Positions 18,551 to 26,800 of a stretch of 45,878 nucleotides of DNA are shown one piece after another. Within the stretch, counting starts at the first letter, position 1. Each line of letters opens with the position of its first letter. The notes under the pieces are model-generated. The model saw only the letters and a program-made list of their open reading frames with translations, searched no databases and was not told the DNA's origin. The position numbers and the translations under genes were made by a program. The stretch lies in assembly GCA_016938135.1 (NCBI GenBank), contig JAFGVD010000009.1, forward strand, positions 1 to 45,878. Reading direction: 5' to 3'. This DNA is from Coriobacteriia bacterium. Lineage in GTDB: Bacteria; Actinomycetota; Coriobacteriia; Anaerosomatales; Anaerosomataceae.

Positions 18551-18590
18551 GCAGAAGAGCCCCGCTGTGAAGCGGGGCTCTTCTGCGTTT
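18551..18590 (+). terminator. terminator of infC-rpmI-rplT
   Basis: A perfect 16-pair stem (18551-18566 with 18571-18586), loop GTGA, followed by GTTT. Starts 19 bases after the rplT stop. Confidence 0.92.
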
Positions 18591-18717
18591 CGGGCCTGTT
18601 TTGCGGCTGTTCAGGTTCTGGCGAGTTCGGGTTAGCGGTCGCGTGGGAGTATTCCTGTGGTCGGAGAACCGATCACTGGAATGCCGTTTCCCCTCGGCGG
18701 CCGGAAGAGGGGGAACG

Positions 18718-19200
18718 ATGAAGCGATTTGTGTGGGTGCTTGCGGGTCTGGCGGTCGTGTGGTCCATGAGCGGAGCCGGTGCGTATTTCACAGACAGAGC
18801 AGAGGTTCCGGACAACGTGGTCCGGGCAGGGACGGTGTCGGTGTCTACCGAGCCGACGTCATCGGCGTTGTCTATCGATGCGCTTGCGCCGGGCGAGACC
18901 GTCCAGCGTTCGCTGATCGTGATCAACGACGGGCAGCTGGCCGAGGACGTGGTGGTGACCGGCGCCAAGAAGATGGGCATAACCGACTTCTACAATGCGT
19001 TGACGTGCCGGGTTACCGCAGAAGGTGTCCTTCTGTATGAGGGCCCCATGAACGCGCTGAAGACCGCACCGGTGCGTATCGAACGTGCGGGTCGCGCTGA
19101 ATTGGTGTTTGCTGTCGGACTTCCCGCGAGCGCCGGCAACGACCTGGCGGACGACTACGTGCGTATGACGCTCTATGCGGATGCGGAACAGGCTCACTGA
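18718..19200 (+). CDS. TasA/camelysin-like protein with SipW-type signal peptide
   Basis: A 160-residue secreted protein. The N-terminus MKRFVWVLAGLAVVWSMSGAGAYFTDRAEVP is the pattern of SipW-dependent signal peptides, in which a hydrophobic helix is followed by AYF(S/T)D. The mature part continues with NVVRAGTVSVSTEP and beta-rich sequence, as in TasA/camelysin-type subunits, which build fibres or stay on the cell surface. The ATG at 18718 follows AGAGGGGGA; the frame is open further upstream, but that part lacks a signal sequence. Its stop overlaps the signal peptidase start (TGATG), coupling substrate to processing enzyme. At 160 residues it is shorter than TasA. Whether it polymerises is unknown. 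Confidence 0.72.
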   Translation: MKRFVWVLAGLAVVWSMSGAGAYFTDRAEVPDNVVRAGTVSVSTEPTSSALSIDALAPGETVQRSLIVINDGQLAEDVVVTGAKKMGITDFYNALTCRVTAEGVLLYEGPMNALKTAPVRIERAGRAELVFAVGLPASAGNDLADDYVRMTLYADAEQAH

Positions 19201-19736
19201 TGGAAGGGTCCGATCACCGCTATGTCGGCCTGCGTCGAGCCTGCTCCTGCGTCTTGATGCTCACGATCGGTGTCGTCTCTTTCTTGTACGGCGCAACCTG
19301 CATAAGGGGCTCATCGATGGAGCCGACATTGATGCCGGGTGATGTCGTCATCTACAGGCGGGGATGCAGCGGGATCGTTGAGGGCGACACCGTCTTGTTC
19401 GAGAAGGACGGATGGAGCGGTGGTGTGGTGCATCGGGTCATCTCGATCGAGATGGACGGTTCGTTACGCACGTGCGGCGACGCCAATGAAGCGGCGGATG
19501 TCGAACCGGTCGCACTGCCCAGGGTGCGGGGAGTCGTAGTCGGCGTTCTAGCTTCCGGGAAGACGTGGCGGGGGATGAGAAAGACTGTTTCCGATGTGCT
19601 AAACTCGTCTACCAATCGCATGAACTGCGACGACGGAGAGGCGAACTGCATCAGCGTTTCACCAGGGACGGAGCCCCATCGACTGGAAGGGCTTCGGGAA
19701 CGAGCAGGACGGTTCACTCCATCAGCAGCGACCTGA
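19200..19736 (+). CDS. signal peptidase I, SipW (ER-like) type
   Basis: A membrane-bound serine protease that removes signal peptides, most likely that of the coupled upstream protein. One membrane helix lies at about residues 12-33. The catalytic Ser39 is in GSSMEPTLMPGD. His78 in VVHRVI replaces the lysine of ordinary bacterial enzymes, and CGDANE (Asp94) supplies the acidic site, so this is the Ser-His ER/SipW class. The last 45 or so residues (from about 134) are encoded by the sequence that also forms the pheS T-box stem I and look unlike a conserved domain. The C-terminal membrane helix found in some SipW proteins is absent. Confidence 0.82.
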   Translation: MEGSDHRYVGLRRACSCVLMLTIGVVSFLYGATCIRGSSMEPTLMPGDVVIYRRGCSGIVEGDTVLFEKDGWSGGVVHRVISIEMDGSLRTCGDANEAADVEPVALPRVRGVVVGVLASGKTWRGMRKTVSDVLNSSTNRMNCDDGEANCISVSPGTEPHRLEGLRERAGRFTPSAAT

Positions 19737-19895
19737 ACAGCCGATCAGGCCCAGTAGGCAAGCCGGTGTCCCACCGTTATCGGGAAGGCCGAGTCAGATT
19801 CGGCACAAAGTGGGCGCTATGCGCCAACCGAGGTGGTACCGCGGGAGCCGTTCCCGTCCTTGGATATATCCTGGGACAGGGCGGCTCCCTTTTTG
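19600..19895 (+). promoter_or_regulatory. T-box riboswitch, phenylalanine-specific, controlling pheST
   Basis: Senses uncharged tRNA-Phe and permits read-through into pheS. Stem I is closed by CTCGT (19604-19608) with ACGAG (19700-19704). The specifier codon TTC (Phe) is at 19693-19695, just before the closing strand. The T-box AGGTGGTACCGCGG (from 19831) has UGGU at 19834-19837, able to pair with the ACCA end of tRNA-Phe. The terminator is a GGGAGCCG/CGGCTCCC stem (19843-19850 with 19882-19889) followed by TTTTT. Its 5' part overlaps the signal peptidase gene. Confidence 0.93.
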
Positions 19896-19917
19896 ATGTC
19901 GACGAAGTGAGGGATGC

Positions 19918-20979
19918 ATGAGCATCGCAGAAGAACTTTCAGCATTGCGCGACGAAGCGCTCGATGCGGTCGTGTCCGCGACGGACCTGGACTCGCTCGA
20001 GGCCGTCCGTATCGCTTATCTCGGTAAGAAGGGCTCGCTGACAGCAGTGCTGCGCGGGCTTGGTTCCCTTTCGGCCGAGGAGCGACCGGCGGCCGGGAAG
20101 CTCTCCAACGAGGTTCGGATTGCGTTGGAGGAAGCTCTCACGCAGAAGCGCTCCCGTCTTGAGTCAGAAGCCCTGGCTTCGCGTATCAGCGCACAGGCCG
20201 TTGACGTGACTCTGCCCGGGAGACAGCGCATGCCCGGCAAGCGGCACGTCATACATCAGGTCGTCGATGAGATCGTCCAGACTTTCGTAGGACTTGGATA
20301 TGAGATCGGCGAAGGCCCTGAGGTGGAGCTGGACTACTACAACTTCACCGCGCTCAACCACCCCGCGGACCATCCCGCCCGTGCGCTTCAAGACACCTTC
20401 TACGTGCGTGACCTCTCGGGCGACCGCGCGGTGGTCGAAGGTGAGTCGGACGTGCTGCTCCGCACGCATACCAGTCCCGTGCAGGTGCACACGATGGAGA
20501 CCAAGAAACCTCCCATCTATGTGCTGGCTCCGGGCAAGGTCTATCGCCGGGATGTGGCCGATCCAAGCCATTTGCCGCAGTTCACGCAGATAGAAGGCCT
20601 CGTAGTCGACGAGGGGATCACGTTCGGAGACCTGAAGGGTACCCTCGAGCACTTCGTGAAGCGGATGTTCGGGGATGTGAGTCGTGTGAGGCTGCGGCCC
20701 CACTTCTTCCCGTTCACCGAGCCATCGGCCGAGGTCGACATCTCCTGCGGCATCTGCGGGGGAGAGGGCTGTCGTTCATGCGGCGGCGAAGGATGGCTTG
20801 AGATCTTGGGGTGCGGCATGGTCGATCCCAACGTCTTCCGCCACGTAGGCATCGACCCGGAGCGCTACTCCGGCTTTGCCTTCGGCATGGGTGCAGAGCG
20901 CATAGCCGCACTCAAGTACGGGATACCCGATCTGCGTCTGTTCATCGAAGGCGATATGCGGTTCCTTCGCCAGTTCTGA
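19918..20979 (+). CDS. pheS: phenylalanyl-tRNA synthetase alpha subunit
   Basis: Catalytic subunit of the alpha2-beta2 enzyme that charges tRNA-Phe. The 353-residue product has an N-terminal coiled coil and the class II core: motif 1-like HVIHQVVDEIVQTFVGLGYEI, HTSPVQVHTM, the motif 2 KVYRRDVADPSHLPQFTQIEG and motif 3 GFAFGMGAERIAALKYGI. A CGICGGEGCRSCGGEGWLEILGCG insertion has cysteine pairs typical of some PheS lineages. ATG at 19918 follows GTGAGGG. Expression is controlled by the T-box upstream. Confidence 0.97.
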   Translation: MSIAEELSALRDEALDAVVSATDLDSLEAVRIAYLGKKGSLTAVLRGLGSLSAEERPAAGKLSNEVRIALEEALTQKRSRLESEALASRISAQAVDVTLPGRQRMPGKRHVIHQVVDEIVQTFVGLGYEIGEGPEVELDYYNFTALNHPADHPARALQDTFYVRDLSGDRAVVEGESDVLLRTHTSPVQVHTMETKKPPIYVLAPGKVYRRDVADPSHLPQFTQIEGLVVDEGITFGDLKGTLEHFVKRMFGDVSRVRLRPHFFPFTEPSAEVDISCGICGGEGCRSCGGEGWLEILGCGMVDPNVFRHVGIDPERYSGFAFGMGAERIAALKYGIPDLRLFIEGDMRFLRQF

Positions 20980-21026
20980 TCTGCTGATACGTTCCGCCCA
21001 TCCGGGCGTGAGAGGAAGGACCTGCG

Positions 21027-23465
21027 ATGCGCGTCTCGCTGAAGTGGCTCTCCGAGCTTGTGGACATCGATGTCGATGTCTCCACGCTGTGCGACCGACT
21101 CGACATGACCGGTACCAAGGTAGAGGCCGTCCATATGACCGGGGCTACGCTTGATGGAGTAGTGGTCGGCCAGGTGCTCACCAAAGACCCGCACCCCGAG
21201 GCAGACAAGCTCTCGTGCTGCACGGTCGATGTTGGCGAGGCAGAAGCGCTGTCCATCGTCTGCGGGGCCACGAACTTCAAGGCAGGTGACAAGGTGCCGG
21301 TCGCTACGGTGGGGGCCACGCTGCCCAACGGGATGACCATAAAGAAGGCCAAGCTCCGCGGGCAGGTCTCTATGGGGATGATGTGCTCTTCCACTGAGCT
21401 GGCCGTTGGCGGCGACGCATCGGGGCTGCTCATCCTTCCCGAGGATGCGCCGATAGGCGTTGCGTACGGGACGTACGCGGGGCTCTCGGATACAGTGCTG
21501 GAACTCGAGGTCACCCCGAACCGCCCCGACTGCCTGTCCATGGTGGGTGTAGCCCGAGAGGTGGGCGCAGTCATGGGGAGTCCTTTCAAGACTCCCGCGT
21601 CGCTGCCCGAAGAGGCCGGCGCTCCTGCCGCCGGGGCGGTCACGGTCCGTGTGGACAATCCGGATCTGTGTCCCCGCTACACCGCGCGAGTGATGCGTGG
21701 TGTGAAAGTGGGGCCGTCGCCTGACTGGCTGGTGCAGCGCATCACCGCTGCCGGTGCTCGGCCCATCAACAATGTGGTCGACGTCACGAACTACATCCTG
21801 TTCGAACTCGGTCAGCCGCTCCACGCGTTCGATCTGGACAAGATCGCAGCCAGCGGGGGCAAGGCCGAGATCATCGTCCGTACTGCGATCGAGGGAGAGG
21901 AACTCAAGACGCTCGACGGGCAGGTACGCCGTTTGGCCGCTGACACTCTGGTCATCGCAGACACCAGGGGTCCTGTCGCACTTGCCGGAGTCATGGGCGG
22001 GGAGGATTCTGAGGTCTCCGACCAGACCGTGGACGTACTGCTCGAGTCCGCGTGTTTCGACACCTCCACCACGAGCCGTACGAGCCGTCGGCTGGGACTG
22101 ATCTCCGAGGCCTCGCTCCGCTTTGAGCGCGGCGTTGACCCCGAGCTGGCCGCCCGCGCGTCTGACCGTGCCGCGCAGTTGCTGGCCGAGGTAAGCGGTG
22201 GAACCGTGGCGCCCGGGATCGTGGACGTCTATCCGGCCGCTCCGGAGCCGTGCGTGCTCCGTTTGCGAGGAGAACGCCTGCGCGCGATCATCGGCGCACC
22301 CATCACCGATGACGAGGCCGCGTCTATCCTCGTCTCGCTGGGATTGACGCTGGAGCCTGCCGAGGACGGCTTCGACGTGACCGTCCCCACCTTCCGCCCC
22401 GACCTTGTGCGCGAGATCGACTTGATAGAGGAGGTCGTGCGTGTTTGGGGGATGGAGCGCGTTCCCTCGACGTTCCCCGGTGGGCGGGAGCGTGTCGGTG
22501 CCCTCACGGCGGGACAGCAGCGTGACCTGTCGATCGGCGTCGCACTGCGCGCTGCCGGTCTCAACGAGCACATAGGCTATGCATTCGCCGATCCCCGCGA
22601 CATGGAGCGTCTGGGTTGGGAACTCGGTCCCGATGAAGTGCCGGTCGAGCTGATCAATCCCATGTCAGAAGAGCAAGCGGTCATGCGATGGACGCTTGCG
22701 GCGGGGTTGCTACGCGCCGTCTCCTACAATCAGCGCCGTGGTGCGGGCGATGTGCACATCTACGAACTTGGCAACGTCTTTGTCACCGCGCCGGGGCGCA
22801 AGCAGCCAAAGCAGCGTCTAATGGTGGGCGGGGTCCTCGCGGGAGCGTGGGAGCGTCCCTCATGGGACCAAGACGCCCGGCCACTGGACTTCTTCGATGG
22901 CAAGGGCGCGGTTGAGACCCTACTGACCGAGCTCGGTGTGGATCGCGTCAAGTTCCGCACTAGCGAGCGCGCCTGGTTGCAGGCCGGGCGCAGCGCGGAT
23001 GTCATCGTGCGTGGCGATGTGGTGGGCTGGATAGGTGAAGTCGCGCCGCAGGTGCTTGATGCGTACGGTGCAACCGGCCCTGTCACGATGTTCGAACTCG
23101 GCGTCGCACCGCTTGGAAAGGCGGGTACCCGGACCCGTGCGTATTCCGAGGTCCCGCGATACCCGTCGGTGAACCTCGATATCGCCCTGGTCGTGGACGA
23201 AGAGGTCACATCCGAGCAGCTTGTGCATGCGATGACCTCTGCAGGTGGCAAGCTGCTTGACGGGATACGTCTGTTCGATGTGTACAGAGACCCGCAGGAC
23301 GCGCCTGCCGGGGAACGCCGTCTCCCCGAAGGCAAGAAGAGCCTGGCGTTCTCGTTATCGTACCGTTCAAATGAGCAGACGCTGAGCGATGAGGTCGTGC
23401 GTCCGGTCCACGAGAAGCTGCTTGCGAAGGTCTGCCGTGCTACCGGAGCAGAGGTGCGCGGATAG
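21027..23465 (+). CDS. pheT: phenylalanyl-tRNA synthetase beta subunit
   Basis: Beta subunit that binds tRNA-Phe and edits Tyr-tRNA-Phe. The 812-residue product has the usual order: N-terminal domain, tRNA-binding EMAP-like domain (about 40-150, with HPEADKL), B3/B4 editing domain (about 210-375), B5 domain (about 400-475) and the catalytic-like core. It ends in an FDX-ACB anticodon-binding domain (about 718-811, beginning YSEVPRYPSVNLDIALVVDE). A strong AGAGGAAGGA precedes the ATG, 47 bases after pheS. No terminator-like hairpin was identified after it. Confidence 0.97.
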   Translation: MRVSLKWLSELVDIDVDVSTLCDRLDMTGTKVEAVHMTGATLDGVVVGQVLTKDPHPEADKLSCCTVDVGEAEALSIVCGATNFKAGDKVPVATVGATLPNGMTIKKAKLRGQVSMGMMCSSTELAVGGDASGLLILPEDAPIGVAYGTYAGLSDTVLELEVTPNRPDCLSMVGVAREVGAVMGSPFKTPASLPEEAGAPAAGAVTVRVDNPDLCPRYTARVMRGVKVGPSPDWLVQRITAAGARPINNVVDVTNYILFELGQPLHAFDLDKIAASGGKAEIIVRTAIEGEELKTLDGQVRRLAADTLVIADTRGPVALAGVMGGEDSEVSDQTVDVLLESACFDTSTTSRTSRRLGLISEASLRFERGVDPELAARASDRAAQLLAEVSGGTVAPGIVDVYPAAPEPCVLRLRGERLRAIIGAPITDDEAASILVSLGLTLEPAEDGFDVTVPTFRPDLVREIDLIEEVVRVWGMERVPSTFPGGRERVGALTAGQQRDLSIGVALRAAGLNEHIGYAFADPRDMERLGWELGPDEVPVELINPMSEEQAVMRWTLAAGLLRAVSYNQRRGAGDVHIYELGNVFVTAPGRKQPKQRLMVGGVLAGAWERPSWDQDARPLDFFDGKGAVETLLTELGVDRVKFRTSERAWLQAGRSADVIVRGDVVGWIGEVAPQVLDAYGATGPVTMFELGVAPLGKAGTRTRAYSEVPRYPSVNLDIALVVDEEVTSEQLVHAMTSAGGKLLDGIRLFDVYRDPQDAPAGERRLPEGKKSLAFSLSYRSNEQTLSDEVVRPVHEKLLAKVCRATGAEVRG

Positions 23466-23523
23466 AGTATCGTTCTGAAACCGAATTAATCGCATAGCGC
23501 TTGGGAAAGAAATACAAAGAAAC

Positions 23524-23563
23524 TGCATATAGGTTGACTAGTATGCAATATGAATCGTAGAAT
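23524..23563 (+). promoter_or_regulatory. arg promoter with ArgR-like half-sites
   Basis: TTGACT (23534-23539), 18-base spacer, TAGAAT (23558-23563). TGCATA (23524-23529) and TATGCA (23542-23547) form a perfect inverted repeat flanking the -35, and TATGCA is followed by ATA and TGAAT, a second imperfect palindrome. TGCATA/TGAAT are typical ARG-box half-sites, and argR lies in the operon. Binding here would cover the -35 and spacer. This AT-rich stretch stands out in a GC-rich region. Confidence 0.65.
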
Positions 23564-23600
23564 CACTTCAGGCCGTCTGTCGACTCTGAGGTGATGTCCA

Positions 23601-24635
23601 GTGGTTTCCGTTGCGATCGTAGGCGCTGCAGGTTATGCAGGCGCTGAGTTGACCCGACTCGTGTTGGGTCACCCACTCATGGAACTCGCGATGGTGACCT
23701 CCTCGGCGGACGCCGGTCGGCGCGTGTCACAGCTCTATCCCGCATTGGCGGGGTGTGATCTGGTGTATGTCCCGCATGACGCCGCACGGGTATCTCAAGT
23801 TGCGCAGGTCGCGTTCCTTGCCGTCCCGCACACGGCCGCCATGGCCATCGCCCCGGGATTGCTGGAAGCGGGGCTCACGGTGATCGATGCCAGCGCGGAC
23901 TTCAGGCTTCGCGACCCCGGGGTATTCTCGGCGTGGTACGGGACGGAGCATGCGTGCCCGGATCTGTTGTGCGATGCCGTATATGGTCTCCCCGAACTGT
24001 GGCGTGACGCCATTCCGAAGGCCCGGCTCGTCGCCTGTCCGGGGTGCTATCCTACCGCCACTCTGCTGGCTGCCGCGCCTGCGATAGAGGCGGGCATCGT
24101 CACCTCGGGTCACGTGATCGTCGATGCGAAGTCCGGGGTCTCGGGAGCCGGGCGGACGCCCACCAGCGGTACTCACTTCGTGGCAGCCGCCGAGTCGGTC
24201 ACCGCATACAAGGTGGGCGCGCACCGGCACACTCCGGAGATCGCGCAGGGCCTTGAGGACCTTGGGCTCACAGATGTCCGGGTGACGTTCAGCCCACATC
24301 TGGTTCCCATGTCACGGGGCCTGCTCTCAACCGTGTACCTGGATATCGTGGCGGGCATGCCGGTTGAGGATGCTCACGCGGTCTATGCGGAGTACTACGC
24401 CGATGAGCTGTTCGTGACTGTTCATCCGCCCGGAGTCATGCCTTCGACCTCTGAGGTGCGCGGTTCGAACCGTGCCCACATCGGAGTCACTGTTGACGGG
24501 GCGGGCACTCTGGTTGTCTCGGCGGCTATCGACAATCTAGTGAAGGGTACCGCAGGGCAGGCGATCCAGTGTGCGAACCTCGCCCTCGGGTACGAAGAGA
24601 CGACGGGACTCGACCGGCCTGCGCCGGTCTTCTAG
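23601..24635 (+). CDS. argC: N-acetyl-gamma-glutamyl-phosphate reductase
   Basis: Third step of arginine synthesis: NADPH reduction of N-acetylglutamyl phosphate to the semialdehyde. The 344-residue product has the Rossmann motif VGAAGYAGAEL at residues 7-17, catalytic Cys149 in ACPGCYPTA and the later HRHTPEI. The GTG start follows GAGGTGAT (23588-23595). First gene of an eight-gene arginine cluster behind the ArgR-like promoter. Confidence 0.97.
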   Translation: MVSVAIVGAAGYAGAELTRLVLGHPLMELAMVTSSADAGRRVSQLYPALAGCDLVYVPHDAARVSQVAQVAFLAVPHTAAMAIAPGLLEAGLTVIDASADFRLRDPGVFSAWYGTEHACPDLLCDAVYGLPELWRDAIPKARLVACPGCYPTATLLAAAPAIEAGIVTSGHVIVDAKSGVSGAGRTPTSGTHFVAAAESVTAYKVGAHRHTPEIAQGLEDLGLTDVRVTFSPHLVPMSRGLLSTVYLDIVAGMPVEDAHAVYAEYYADELFVTVHPPGVMPSTSEVRGSNRAHIGVTVDGAGTLVVSAAIDNLVKGTAGQAIQCANLALGYEETTGLDRPAPVF

Positions 24636-24647
24636 GGACGGGATCTC

Positions 24648-25874
24648 ATGGAAACGGGTACTGAAACCGGGTTCTCTTATGCCGAAGGCGGTGTCACCGC
24701 GCCTTTCGGCTTTCTTGCGGCCGGTGTGAGCGCAGGTATCAAGAAATCGGGCAAACGCGATGTCGCGCTGCTGATCTCCGAGGAGCCCTGTCCCGCGGCG
24801 GCCGTCTATACACGCAACAGCATGGCGGCGCCGCCGGTGCAACTGACGCGTGAGAACCTCTCGGCGGGTGTGCTCCGCGCCATCGTCGTGAACTCGGGCA
24901 ACGCGAATGCGTGCACTGGCCCGCAGGGACTGGCGGATGCGCAGGCTATGGTGGATGCAACCGCGGATGCTGTGGGCTGTGAACCTTCGCAGGTGGCTGT
25001 CGCGTCCACCGGCGTCATCGGGGCACCGATGCCGATGGAGCTCGTTCTCGCAGGAATCAGGGAAGCGGCATCCAGGCTCGACAGCGCGGCGGGCACGTGC
25101 GCCGCTGAAGCCATCATGACCACCGACACCTTCCTCAAGGAGATTGCGGTCGGCGTGGATGTGGAGGGCACGCGGTACACGGTGGGCGGGATGACCAAAG
25201 GCAGCGGCATGATCATGCCGAACATGGCCACCATGTTGGCGTTTGTGACGACCGATGCGCCCCTGACGAGTGCCGCGTGCGACCGGGTGCTTCGCTCGGC
25301 TGTTGATGTGACCTTCAACCGGGTCACGGTTGACAGCGACACCTCCACTAACGACACGTGTGTGCTCATGGCGAGCGGCGCGGCGGGTGGAGAGCCGATC
25401 GATGTGGGGGACGCGCGTCTGACGCCGGTGTCCGACGCGATCCACGCGGTCTGTGGGGAGCTCGCCCGCATGATCGTGCGCGACGGTGAAGGTGCCACCA
25501 AGTTCATCGAGGTCACCGTGCGGGGTGCCGCCTGCGACGCGGACGCACGTGACGCGGCCATGTCCATCGCCAATTCGCCGCTTTTCAAGACGGCGATCTT
25601 CGGTAGAGACGCCAACTGGGGTCGCGTGGCCATGGCGGTAGGCAAGTCCACCGCTCGGGTCGACCCCCTTAAGCTGGAGGTCATCTTTGCCGGCATCACG
25701 ACCTGTCTGGACGGGACCGCTGTGGCTTTTGATGAGGATGCGGCCTCGGCAGCGCTTGCCCTTAATGACATCGAAGTCATCGCCGATCTGCATCTGGGCG
25801 AAGGTATCGCCACCGTGTGGACCTGTGATCTCAGTTACGAATACGTGCGGATAAACGGGGAGTATCGCTCATGA
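24648..25874 (+). CDS. argJ: glutamate N-acetyltransferase / amino-acid acetyltransferase
   Basis: Recycles the acetyl group from N-acetylornithine to glutamate; bifunctional members also use acetyl-CoA. The 408-residue precursor should self-cleave before Thr195 in PNMATMLAF, whose threonine becomes the N-terminal nucleophile of the beta chain. TTDTFLKE (158-165) and VNSGNANACTG (81-91) are also typical. No argA was seen in the window, in line with the bifunctional type. The stop overlaps argB by four bases (ATGA). Confidence 0.96.
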   Translation: METGTETGFSYAEGGVTAPFGFLAAGVSAGIKKSGKRDVALLISEEPCPAAAVYTRNSMAAPPVQLTRENLSAGVLRAIVVNSGNANACTGPQGLADAQAMVDATADAVGCEPSQVAVASTGVIGAPMPMELVLAGIREAASRLDSAAGTCAAEAIMTTDTFLKEIAVGVDVEGTRYTVGGMTKGSGMIMPNMATMLAFVTTDAPLTSAACDRVLRSAVDVTFNRVTVDSDTSTNDTCVLMASGAAGGEPIDVGDARLTPVSDAIHAVCGELARMIVRDGEGATKFIEVTVRGAACDADARDAAMSIANSPLFKTAIFGRDANWGRVAMAVGKSTARVDPLKLEVIFAGITTCLDGTAVAFDEDAASAALALNDIEVIADLHLGEGIATVWTCDLSYEYVRINGEYRS

Positions 25875-26800
25875 GGCCTGAGATGCTGGAAGAACTGCTG
25901 GCCAAGGCAGGCACGCTTATGGAGGCCCTCCCGTGGATCAAACGCACGTGGGGTGGCACTGTCGTCATCAAATACGGTGGCTCGGCTATGACTGATCCCG
26001 AGCTTCGCGATTCGGTTGCCGCAGATATCGTCCTCATGAAGCTCGTGGGTATCAACCCCGTGATCGTGCACGGTGGCGGTCCGGAGATCACCTCGTACAT
26101 GGAGCGTCTTGGCATGGCGGTCGAGTTCTACCAGGGCTTGCGGGTGACCGATGACGCCGCTATGGAGGTCGTGAAGATGGTGCTCGTCGGCAAGGTCAAC
26201 AAGGAGCTTGTCTCGGCCATCAACCAGCACGGGAGACTTGCGGTGGGACTTGCAGGCGACGACGGGAACCTGATTAAGGCCAAGCAGCTTGACGCACGCC
26301 TGGGGCGAGTAGGAGAGGTCACGCGCGTTGACACCACCGTGGTCGAGAATCTGATCGCTGACGGGTTCATCCCGGTCATCGCATCGGTGGCGGCGGGTGA
26401 CGACGCAGGGAGCTACAACATCAACGCCGACCTGGTGGCCGGTGAGATCGCGTCAGCTCTGGATGCGGACAAGGTGATTTTCCTCACCGATGTCGATGGC
26501 CTTTATGCCGACTTCGCCGATAAGGACTCGCTGATCAGTGCACTCTCACTTGAAGAGGCCGAGGCGATGGTCAGCGGCGGGACTCTTTCAAGCGGCATGA
26601 TCCCCAAGGTGGATGCCTGCATCCATGCGCTGCACGCTGGCGTAGAGCGCGCTCACATCCTCAACGGCACTTCGCCGCACGCGTTGCTGCTTGAGGTCTA
26701 CACCGACGCGGGTGTCGGGACGATGATCACCCGTGACGGCAGCCTGGGGCTGCCTGACGACGAGATGTACGCTGCCTATGAGGGAGAGGTGACGCTGTGA
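25871..26800 (+). CDS. argB: acetylglutamate kinase
   Basis: Second step of arginine synthesis: phosphorylates N-acetylglutamate. The 309-residue amino-acid kinase has Lys34 in VIKYGGSAM, the substrate loop IVHGGGPEI (65-73), YQGLRVTD (87-94) and GLAGDDGNLI. An N-terminal helix precedes the core (about residues 1-25), as in arginine-inhibited members, so feedback inhibition is plausible. ATGA overlap with argJ, and overlap or near-overlap with argD. Confidence 0.96.
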   Translation: MRPEMLEELLAKAGTLMEALPWIKRTWGGTVVIKYGGSAMTDPELRDSVAADIVLMKLVGINPVIVHGGGPEITSYMERLGMAVEFYQGLRVTDDAAMEVVKMVLVGKVNKELVSAINQHGRLAVGLAGDDGNLIKAKQLDARLGRVGEVTRVDTTVVENLIADGFIPVIASVAAGDDAGSYNINADLVAGEIASALDADKVIFLTDVDGLYADFADKDSLISALSLEEAEAMVSGGTLSSGMIPKVDACIHALHAGVERAHILNGTSPHALLLEVYTDAGVGTMITRDGSLGLPDDEMYAAYEGEVTL

